64,000 nt of DNA. Origin: Nereocystis luetkeana (taxonomy: Eukaryota > Sar > Phaeophyceae > Laminariales > Laminariaceae). Position numbers and translations under genes: made by a program. The notes below the pieces were generated by a model. It saw only the letters and a program-made list of their open reading frames with translations. It ran no database searches and had not been told where the DNA came from. The stretch lies in contig JARUPZ010000002.1 of NCBI GenBank assembly GCA_031213475.1, forward strand, positions 1,922,001-1,986,000, in the 5' to 3' direction. Position 1 is the first letter of the stretch. Each line of letters starts with the position of its first letter. This document shows, piece by piece, positions 22,188 to 33,000 of the stretch.

Positions 22188-22444
22188 TAATATGATATGA
22201 CACCGGGTTCTGCCCGATATTTTCAGCAACGTTCAGTTGTTTTAACTCCATCCGATAGGCTGGCCTTCTTCCATGTCCGGGCGCTTGCAGTGTGCCGCCT
22301 GCAGCGCCTAAAAGCGTACAGTAGCAGCCGTACCGATCAAGGGGGGGGGGGGTTAAGCGTTCAAGAAAACGCCTAAAAAAATCAAACTCCGTCCACGAAG
22401 TCATAAACTGGTAAGGAAAAGGGAATCGTAGGGGACGGGGGCGG

Positions 22445-22700
22445 GGGAGAGGGGGTGTACTCATCCTCACGCATGGCCGTGTAGTCGTACGACCATAGAC
22501 CCTCGCATCCCTACAATGCCGGGATGGGACACGTCGGTCTTTCACCGATCAAGCAGGCATTGCTTGCACCAAGCGCGAGCGCCCATGAGGTGTTCGACGA
22601 GTCGCATGAAGGGTGAGCTGCATCCTACTAAGAACCGCTTGTGGGGGGATTTTCTTGCTTGTGGATGACAGCTTCAATGAGTTAATGTATTTCCCGGTGT
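22445..22700 (-). repeat. family C copy
   Basis: GAGGGGGTGTACTCATCCTC and CATGGCCGTGTAGTCG at its plus-strand start; ends in the segment AGTTAATGTATTTCCCGG. Confidence 0.7.
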
Positions 22701-23383
22701 GGCCAGGGGGGGGGGGGCTGCATCGGACAACCAAGACACAATTCCCGAGGAGTTATCCGCCCGCCTTGTACTTAAGGTCCTGGCATACCGAGAGCGAGCG
22801 AAAGGACCAATCACAACTAACCAATCACACGCCAATCCCGCTTTCCCACTTTCCGCTTCTAAACTGCTTTTTAGTCCCTCGCAATCAAAAATAGTGCCAT
22901 TATACGAATAAATAGGATACCACGATTTGGCCCCCTTGTATGACCGCCCTCATACACCAATACTAGTATAGTAAGCCCACACGCCTCGAAAGGCCGGTCT
23001 ATTACCGCATACCTTGAACCACTCAGGCCTCGACAATAGTATAACTGGTACGTTCGGTACTGAAATCAGAGCTCAAACGGGTATACTTACTGTGTATTCC
23101 CGTCCATCTCAGAGTCCCATACCGGGAATTATATTTAACTGCTGGAGGCCACTGTAGTATTATTGCACTACACGCCAGCAGAGTGAAGGCCACTTGCTTG
23201 CATCATCAATATCCGGTGTAGTGAAATACGTCAAAATCAGATCTGGCTGGCTATATATGCAAATAACTTTTCGTCTGATCTTTTGTCCGTTCTCAACCAG
23301 CTGTACAGCCGGACTTGGCTATTCATACACAAGAGCGTTCGCTGAAAAGTTGACCCCCCCCCCCCCCCCCATCCTACCCGACC

Positions 23384-23489
23384 TTGACCCTTTTAGTACC
23401 GCAGTCCCGTTTTGGGGACAAACCACAAAAAATCCAAGTAATTTGTCCCCAATTGCCCCCATACCGGGACTGCGGTCCTAAAAGGATAA
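23384..23489. mobile_element. TTAA-MITE family B copy
   Basis: TTGACCCTTTTAGTACCGCAG to CGGTCCTAAAAGGATAAA, with a ten-base centre insertion (ATTGCCCCCA). Confidence 0.78.
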
Positions 23490-23699
23490 ACTCTTCAGTA
23501 CCTGCACCTGTACAAACGCCTCAATCTGGCTAAAATTTCAGGCGTTTCGCATCGACAGCGAGAGTGAGTGCATTCTTGAAGACGTTACAACCCGAGCGCA
23601 AAAAAAAACCCGGCACAACGACCGAACACCCCTGTCCTCTTAACCAAAACCTCGAAACAACACATTGGTGCAACCGGCACAGCAGCACAAAACACAACG

Positions 23700-23744
<45 letters not shown>
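23700..23744. repeat. poly(C), 43-44 nt
   Basis: Longest pure homopolymer in the window. Confidence 0.95.
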
Positions 23745-23745
<1 letters not shown>

Positions 23746-23934
23746 TCCAACGTGACTTCACGTAGAAAGACCTAGTGCGCCGTGTAAAAAAACACATCTG
23801 AAAGCACGACGCACAAAAAAAAAAGAAGAAGTTCCCACCCATATTGTGTCAGGGCAAATAATTGACCAAAATTTGTGTCACCCACAGCGGCGGAACTATT
23901 AAATGGCGTGTGGCGGCACCTGCGTGGCGGCACC

Positions 23935-24540
23935 AGGCGATCAGAATTTCTCACCCCATCAGAATTCTCGGTCACTTTTTTCACCGATAGGGAAACTGCG
24001 GAGGAAAACACATCTACCTCGCCCGTCCGGATTTTCCACCAGAATTTTTCCTCACAAAGAAACGACCACAAGGAAAGAACTACGGGTACAGAAACCCCCC
24101 GCCGTTTCTTCACCTATCAGAAATTCCTTCGAAAAAAAAAAGGACCAATTGGGACACTGCGGGCAGTAAATAAATACCCCTCGCCCTCCGGACTTCCCAC
24201 CAACGAAAAATATGTTTTCAGAATCATTGACCGATAGGAAAAGTGCGGGTAGGAAATATTCTTCACCCCCCCCCGGTATTTCCCACCATTCTGATTTATT
24301 TTTGATTAAAATAAAAAAAATAGGACAACTGCGGGCACGAAATGCCGCCCCCCCCCCCCTCCGGAATTTTCCACGGATCAGAAATTTCCTTCAAAACATT
24401 CGACCACGAGGAAAACTGCTGTGGGCAAGGAATACCCTATAATCGCCCGCCCGGATTTTCCACGGATCATAAATTTCCCTATAAAAACAATTGACCAATA
24501 GGAAAATAGCGGGCGGGAAAACCCCTCGCCCCTCCCCCCT
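23935..24540. repeat. degenerate ~105-bp tandem array
   Basis: Six or so units with GGATTTTCCACCnATCAGAAT, a CGAnnAnnAGGAAAACTGCG core and C-runs. Confidence 0.7.
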
Positions 24541-24904
24541 CCTCCACTGTCCTCGCCTCCCTTTTTCCCTGCTCAGAAGAAAGCAAAGCAAAAACGCGAT
24601 CGATACGCCAGCCACGGTGACAAAAAAGCAGCGTTAATCGACCCCAAACAAAAAAAAAAACTTGGAAAAAACACCACTATCTCTCTAATTATGTGTACTT
24701 GGCACGAACATCTACTTGAAACAGCTATTACTCTTACGTATGATGCGTACATCGACCCGTCGCCTCTACTTACGTGTGTACAGGATCACTTGCTCTGCTC
24801 GAACTTCGGGCCTGCAAGCGAGAGCAGCACCAACGCCATGTGGCACATGCGCTGTGCGCCCCCTAGATACTATTTTTACTTCCGTTCGCCCTCTAGCTTG
24901 GAGA

Positions 24905-25060
24905 AGCTACGGCAGCAGCAAGCAGCAAGCAGCTAGCAGCAGGCAACAAGCAGCTAGCAGCAGGCAACAAGCAGCTAGCAGCTGGCAGCTGGCAGCTAGC
25001 AGCAAGCAGCAAGCAGCAAGCAAGCAAGCAACAGCAACAGCAACAGCAACAGCAAAAACG
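24905..25060. repeat. AGCAAGCAGCTAGCAGCAGG minisatellite
   Basis: CAG-rich short tandem units. Confidence 0.85.
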
Positions 25061-25337
25061 GAAGTACAAGCAGCGTTCAGCGCAACACGTCGCGAGCAAC
25101 TGCCGTTCATCCACCGTCGAAAAGTCCTGCAGGCGCCTCCCCGTCACGGCCTTCCAACGATACCAGCAGCACGGAAAAATTATGTCCCCTGGTTCCATCA
25201 AGAGCGTTGCTCCGAAGAACAGTAAATAACCGCACGGAAAACCTGTCACCGCCGCCGCTACCGCCACCACCACTCCCCTCCCCTCGACCATCACCACCAC
25301 CACCCCCACCACCCCCCACTGCCACACGCCTTCCCAT

Positions 25338-25398
25338 AGGTCGTTGAAAACCCAGCGTGCTCCGTCCGGCACTGTAGGGTGCAAGGGGTCGCATGAAA
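25338..25398 (+). repeat. family C internal fragment
   Basis: GTCGTTGAAAACCCAGCGTG to GTCGCATGAAAC. Confidence 0.55.
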
Positions 25399-25649
25399 CC
25401 CCGAACATATCGTCGCAATGTATTGTATTCAGACAAGCTCCACCGTGTTATGCCCATCGTGCGAGCTGCTCGAGGCACCCCGCGAGTGGCCGCGGGCCGC
25501 CATTGGTCGACCCATGTCCCCTCCCCCCTCCCCCCAAAATTCCGTGTACAAGCTCCGCCGACTTGGAAAATGCCGGCCCATGGGAGTGCCCATGACTGTG
25601 CCCCTCCCCCTCCCCTCCCAACTGTCCCCGCGAGTGCGCGCGCGCGTGC

Positions 25650-26133
25650 TTACGCCCATCGTGCGAGCTGTTCGAGGCACCCCGCGCGTGGCGCGGCCAC
25701 CATTAGCCGACCCGTGTCCCCTGTCCCCTCCTCCCAAAATTCCCCGTACCGCCTCTTCTCGGAACAACTCCCGTGCACCGGCCCCGGTCCCTGCAGTAAA
25801 GGCAGCGGCGACGGCAGCGGCAACGGTAGCACCTCAACGGTATTGCGGCCGATGTTGTGGTTGGATAAGACGCTCTTGACTGAGTCCAGTACCGCCTGTG
25901 CCGCCCCGGCTGCTAGTCGGCCAGCGTGTCCGGCGTCCCCCCTACCCTCCGCTCTCCCCATCCCATTCTCCATAGGGCTAGGATCGCCGTTCGTGAGGGA
26001 GGGGCGGGTGATGGTGGTGGTGGTGGTGGTGGGGGGGGGGGTGGAGGTGATGAGGGGTGAGGGATGCGATGAACTGCTCCTCGCTGTTGAGCTGGGTGAC
26101 GCTGAGGCTGCGGATGGAGGAGACGCCCGGCAC
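25650..26133 (-). CDS. zinc transporter exon 7 (C-terminal domain)
   Basis: VPGVSSIRSLSVTQLNSEEQ opens the CDF C-terminal domain. An 11-G run (26031-26041, plus strand) shifts the frame, after which AAQAVLDSVKSVLSNHNIGR and NTVE follow. Coding may end at a GTGCTA donor (25832) or read through to a stop near 25650. The terminal part is not conserved, so the 3' end is uncertain. Confidence 0.68.
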
Positions 26134-27164
26134 CTGTCTCGCGGAAAAACCGCACAGAGAGTGTAACAGGAGCAAGGAGCGGGCACATAACGCGAACATA
26201 ACGCATTTTTTTTTGGTTTTGATTTTTTCAACATTTTATTTTGCAGCACTGTTATACATACCTTCGAGGTCGATTCGTATTATTTATGCTTACACATGCG
26301 CACGCACGCGCGTACGAGCGCACACATCCCACTTTCACACAACATCCACGCACACACACGTAACACACAAACAACCGCCGATACAAAAAAAACACATAAA
26401 CGTAGTAGACTGGGGTGTTTGCACAACCACCGTTCGTGCGAGGCAGACAAGAGCGCGTGGGGAACCGACCTACAGTACTCGAAACCCAGTCGCCCGGTAC
26501 ACAAAGGGCAAGAATAAGGGTGCCATGAATAACTCCCCACGCGAACCATCTGCACGCACAAACGTAACCCCCCCCCCCCCCCCTGGCCATCTCTCCTAAT
26601 CGAGTAACCCCCCCCTCTCTCCCCCCTATTAAGATGGGTTGGTTGGCGTCGGTTGGCAACGACACTGTAAAACATGCCGCTCATTACGTGAGATAGACAA
26701 CCAGGGTACCGTTTTTTATTTATTTATTTTCGGCGGTCGCCCACAGCTGGTCGTCGAGTTAGATCATTTGTGCGAGGTAAATAATATTTACTCCGCACAT
26801 GGGAATTGATCGTGTCACGCAGCGTTCATGGTAAGGCACCCAAGAGGCAGTTACATAGTACTCCATTGCAGTCTCTGGAATTGCCTACACCGGAAATTAA
26901 GTTAACTCATTGAACCTGTCCATCCATAGGCAAGTCCGCCTCACAAGCGGTTCTTAGTAGGATGCAGCTCACCCTTCATTCTCGCCAGACACCTCACGGC
27001 GCTTTGCGCTTGGTGCGAGCAACGTCTGCCTGGTCGGTGAAAACCCGAAATGCTCCGTCCCGGCATTGTAGGGATGCGAGGGTCTATGGTCATACGACTA
27101 CGGCCATGCACGAGATCGAGTACATCTTCCCTTATCGAGTACCCCCTCCCCCCCCCCCCCCCCC

Positions 27165-27257
<93 letters not shown>

Positions 27258-29922
27258 CTCTCTCTTCTCACCGTAAGCAGCTCCTCCTTAGGCGAGGCAG
27301 GTCGGCGCGTCGAGGAGTACCTCCAAAAGCACGTGAGAACACTCCTGAAAACCCACAAACACAAAACGCGTGCGCACCCAAACAACAAAAGACGTGTGTA
27401 GCGGTGGAAGCGCATCGAGTCAGACTACGGAGCCAGAGAACTCGAGCAGGCGGTATGGGCAGTGGGAGGGGGGGCGGATGGGGGGGGGGCGTGTACTCAA
27501 TGCCACACACGGCCGTAGTCGCATGACCATAGAGCCTCGCACCCCTACAGCACCGGGACACGGAGCACTGAGGGCTTTCTCTGACCCAGGCGGTCATTGC
27601 TTGCACCAAGCGCCAAGCGCCGTTAGGTTGTTCGGCGAGTCGCTTGAAGAACAAAACTGCATCCTACTAAGAATCGCTTGTGAGGGTGGACCTCGGCAAC
27701 GTGTGCATAATTTCTTGCAAATGGATGGCAACAACGTCGAAGGCGGGGGGTGTACTCATTATCATGTATGGCCGTAGTCGCATGACCATAGAGTGGAGGG
27801 GGGGGTGATCTCTAGAAGCTCCTACTGAACTTTGCACACTTAAGACAGATCTACAGATCATGATCTAGATCATTCAGGACAGATCTACAGATCATCATCC
27901 AGATCTAGCTCATGTTGCCGGGTGGGAGCCGTATATATGATCTGCGTGAACTAGCACGTATTTCTTGTGTCGGATCCGTACTACACAGGTCCTGCACAGC
28001 ATCTCGAAACACTATGTAAGGATCTATCTGTAGACGATCCATCTGTAGATGGTCTACCTGTAAATGACCTATCTAAAGATGGTCTATCTGTAGATGATCT
28101 ATTTGTAGACGATCCATTTGTAGATGATATGTATGTACATGCTTTATCTGTATCTGTAGATGATTTATCTCTAGATGATATATCTCCAGGTGATGTCTCC
28201 GAGGTGTGGGACGTTGTCGCTGAAGGGATGAAGCACGCTACGTACCGTTGGGAGTTGCACCTAGAAAATATGAGGCTCCTCTATAGAGCTCATGTTCCTT
28301 ACCCAAATACTGACTTCTGATGAAACAACCAAGAGCAACCCGATGAATAGCCATCGGTACACAACAAACAATATTGAGCAACCACAAACGGCATCCCAAC
28401 CATACTACTGTAGGTACAGTAATCGCCCCTCCATAGTGCCGGCATCTATGCGCCAGGCAACTATACCGGCACTATACGATAGGGCAATCGGCACTATCAT
28501 ACTCCGCACACTAACACACCGGTTAATCCTATCTGGGTGCCAAGCGATTTCACAGACACTCGTATATACAGCGGGCAACCGGCACTATTCAACCGGCACT
28601 ATTCAATCGGTACTATTCAATCGGCACTACTCAACCGGCACTATTCAACCGGTACTATTCAACGGGCACTACTCAACCGGCATTATTCAACCGGAACACT
28701 GTAAGAGGGACCCCTGCTATACCGGTACTATTCAGCCGGCACTATACAAGGGACCCCTGCTATACCGGCACAATTCAACCGGCACTATAAGAGGTACCTC
28801 TGCTATATCGGCACTAATCAACCGGCAATATTCAACCGGCACTACTCAACCGGCACTATAAGAGGGACCCCTGCTGTACACCGGCACTATTCAACCGGCA
28901 CTATAAGAGGGACCCCTGCTCTACCGGCACTGCTCAACCGGCACTATTCAACCGGCACTACTCAACCGGCACTATTCAACCGACACTATCAGAGGGACCC
29001 CTGCTATACACCGGCACTATTTAACCGGCACTATTACGGGGGACCATAGTTAATAGGACCTATGGTATTCATAAAAAACTATATATTTAACCATTTTTAC
29101 TAACAAAATTTGGTCCTATTAACTACGGTCCCCCGTAATAGAAGAACAGCGCTCCCGAGGGGGTGAGGAAATATCTTCGCCAAAAAAAATGCGACCTCTA
29201 CCGCAGCACACCTCGGAGACGACTAACACTATTACGGGGGACCATAGTTATTAGGACCAAATATTGTTAGTAAAAATGGTGAAATATATGGGTTTTTATG
29301 TATACCATAGGTCCTATTAACTATGGTCCCCCGTAAATACAGAGAGCACACAAAAGAGGCCTTCTATATAGCGGGAAGCCGGCACTATTAACTAGGCACT
29401 ATACAGGGTCCCCTACTACATACACACCGGCACTACGGGCGATTACCACGACGCGAGCAAGAAAACACGGACGAGGGGACGACAGCGTCGAGGAACACAC
29501 AAAAATCGAACAAGCGCACTTCTCTCAAGTCGCACCCTCACGCGACAGGGAGGGCGGGCGGGCGGGCGGGGAAAGCCGATCGATTCTAACGTTGGCTTGT
29601 ACTATTACGGGGGACCACAGCAAATAGGACCAAATATTGTTAGTAAAAATAGGTGAACATAGAGAGGTTTTTGTGTCTTGCCATAGGTCCCCTGGCTTGT
29701 ACTATTACGGGGGACCACAGCAAATAGGACCAAATATTGTTAGTAAAAATAGGTGAACATAGAGGTTTTCGTGTCTTGCCATAGGTCCCCTGGCTTGTAC
29801 TATTACGGGGGACCACAGCAAATAGGACCAAATATTGTTAGTAAAAATAGGTGAATATAGAGGTTTTTGTGTCTGCCATAGGTCCCCGTATTATATATAT
29901 ATATATATCTATATATTATATA

Positions 29923-30006
<84 letters not shown>

Positions 30007-33000
30007 TGCGCTGCTCTCTCGATGTTGTTGACCGTGAAATAAAACATCAAACAATCTAGGAGAGTTTGCTTGCAGTATCGGCAATATCTATTCGGCGGTG
30101 TTCATATTTGAAAAAAATAAATAAATAACCTGGCACTGTTTTTATTGAAAAAAAAAACAAAAAAAAACACACACACACAAAGCTGTGATGAGATCGAAAA
30201 AAAAGTTCCCCCTCAAACTCGCGTCGCGGCCGAGATTTGGAAAACCCACCTGAAAGTGCGACCGATACTAAAAGCGACTTGACCGTACGTGGGCGGCGAC
30301 TCGACCTAAGTGCAGGAGCGTCCTGCACAACATTTTGTGCAGGGTACCGGGTCTTACTGGTCAAGGCGGCTCTTTCGGCCGCCCCGCGTTTATTTTTGGG
30401 AAAACGCTACCAAAACACGCGGTGGAGCCTCGCGACAGCCACCTGCCGATCTCTAGCCCCGCGAAGGGTTGTGGCTCGGGCTCGGGGTAGGGTTAGGGTT
30501 AGGGTTAGGTCTGGGGTCGGGTTGGTCTGGGCCGACGGTGCAAGGTTGAAATGGACGACACACGTCCTGCACAAAGTTTTGTGCTGGACGCTCCTGCGCA
30601 AAGTTTTGGGGCAGGACCCTCCTGCACGTGGCGGGAGCCGTCGGCGGCCGGTGTTGACACTTCTTGAACAACAATTGGGCCGGGGGGAGCGGGCGGGAGG
30701 GGGGGGGGGGGGGGGGGGGGGGTCGTTCTGCTGTTGGTGTCAATGCCTACCAACTCACCACGATGACCGGCAGGGCGCAGTACACGATGAAAAGCGACAA
30801 CGCGATGCTGGTGATCGGGTCAAGGTAGTCGGTCCAGTCCACCACCCCACGCTTCCCGAAGTAAAATGCCAACACGCCTGCCAGGAAAAGTCGGGGTGGT
30901 GGTGGGAGGGGGGCGGGTGTTCTCATGTCCTGCATGGCCGTAGTTGTATGCCCATATCCCCTCGCATCCCTAGACAATGCCGGGACGGGGCGGGTAAGGT
31001 GAATGTTGGTGCGGAGAACGCGCAGAAAGAAAAACGAAAAAAAAAAAAAACGGCCGGGCCTAGTCGTGCTTGCGATAATCCTTGCCACGTCGAGCGATTC
31101 TCTCACGAGGTGGAAGAAGCTTTTGTCGCTGTGACACCGAGGACGCGCAGCCGAGGATACGTCGAGCGGAAAACCTATTACGGGGGACCATAGTAAATAG
31201 GACCAAATATTGTTAGTTTAGTCTGAGGTGAGGGCAACCAACTGCCTGAACGACTTCCAGGGGGTCTTGGGGGCCCCTCGCCATGCTGGCAGATAGGTAC
31301 TAATAGCTCGCGCACGAACGCGGATGACAACAACAACAAGAACAACAAAAACAACAGTAGAAACAAAAGAAGCACGCGGAGCAAGGCATTGATTAACGCT
31401 GGCCAAAACCATCAGCACGCCGCTCTCTTCGGGGAGGACGGTCTCTGACGCACTCGCCGAAACCGCCCAACGCTAGCTATACTTTGACGCACGCACATGA
31501 TGGTGAAGTACTATATAGCACACGCCAGGCACGAACAAAACAAAACAACAACAAACACAAACACACACACACACAAAAAAAAACAACTCGGCGAACAAAG
31601 GCTCCTTCCTTTTCTTCCTTACCCTGAGCGCAAACGATCCCCGAAGAAACGGCGTCCGCAATCGCGTGCACCAGCACCGCCCAAAGGTTCATGCTTTTTC
31701 CACCGCCGCAGCCCCCCCCCCGCCCCCCCCCCCGTGCCCATGCCCATGGTCATGTCCGTGCCCGCTGTCGTGACCATGGTGTCCATGAGCATGGTGCTCG
31801 CGGCCATGACTACCCTCCTCCGCCTCCGTCCCACCGACCACAGCAGCAGCGCCGTGGCGCACCCCCTTCCCTCCCACCGCATGGCCATTACAGGCATGCG
31901 TGTACGGCTCCTTACCATTGCCCCCCCCACCACCAAGGCTACCCGTGTGTCGGTGCGACAACCTGTGATCATGAGAGTGCCCGTGATCATGGGAGTGATC
32001 ATGAGAGTGCCCGTGCCCCCCAACCCCTGCCCACTCGCCTCCCCCCTCCCGCTCCAGACCCGCTCCTCCGTTCCCTATCAAATACGCCTCCTTATTACTT
32101 CGGGACACGGTGCCGTTTATGCTGACCCGCCCGATCGGGTCTGATCCCGCTAACACCACAGCTATCTCCTCGTCCTGCCCCTCCACCGATGGATCACGCA
32201 TCGGGACCTCATTCGGGTCTATGAGGGCAAGGAGGCCCATCGAATCAGGTTCGGAAGGCGATGCTTCGTGCCTGAAGAAGAGGCCAGCAGGGTGAGCACG
32301 AGCACGGGGGGTGCGGCGGCGGTAGGCGGGCGGGCGGGCGGGGGGGGGGGGGGGGGAAGGGTTGAATAAGGCGGTGGAGAGGTTCGTGTCCATGCGCTTG
32401 CTTTAGAGAGGGCGAATGCCAACAGTCTCAACGACGACACAGAGCGAAACTGAAAAGCCGAAAAAAAAAAATGAAAGAAAATGAAGAAACAAAAAGAGGA
32501 GAGAAAAAGAAAAACGCTGGCAAACAAAAATGAAACAACAAACGATCAGGGGTGAAGAAAAAAAATCATACGCAGGACGAAGGGACCCCCCCCTTCCCCT
32601 CCCCCTAATTTTTATAGGTTGGGTTGGCGTCGGTTGGCAACGACACTGTAAAACATGCCGCTCACTACGTGAGCTAGACAACCAGGATACCGTTTTTTTT
32701 TTTTTTTTTTTTTTCTTGGCGGTCGCCCACAGCTGGCTGTCGAGTTATAGATCATTTGTGCGAGGTAAAGAACCTTTACTCCGCACAAGGGGCATAGTAC
32801 TCCCATTGCTGTCTCTGGAAATGCCTACACCGGAAATTAAATCAACTCATTGAAGCTGTCGTCCATATGCAAGTCCGCCTCACAAGCGGTTCTTAGTAGG
32901 ATGCAGCTCACCCTTCACGCGACTCGCCAGACACCTCACGGCGCTTCGCGCTTGGTGCAAGCAATGTCTGCCTGGTCGGTGAAAACCCGACATGCTCCGT

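Larger units (their letters stand above)
20023..25649. other. gene-free interval between TFB1 and the zinc transporter
   Basis: Apart from the repeats listed separately and the N gap, I see no conserved coding segment. One exon-like stretch (23499-23563) is described under findings. The genes on either side converge here, so both 3' UTRs and polyadenylation sites should lie at its edges. Confidence 0.6.

Noticed and set aside
24893..25408. Cys/Leu-rich ORFs as the last transporter exon
   Set aside because: They are frames of the CAG-rich minisatellite; the transporter C-terminus gives no support for another exon there.
27292..27343. Plus-strand exon-like reading SSLGEAGRRVEEYLQKH with GTGAGA after it
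   Set aside because: The same bases on the minus strand encode the conserved transporter exon 6 with a better acceptor; the plus reading is its shadow.
27050..27526. Long Ser/Leu-repeat ORF
   Set aside because: By-product of the (CT)n tract and family C.
30237..31193. 318-aa plus-strand ORF
   Set aside because: Antisense to transporter exon 5 and through poly(G); no recognisable domain.
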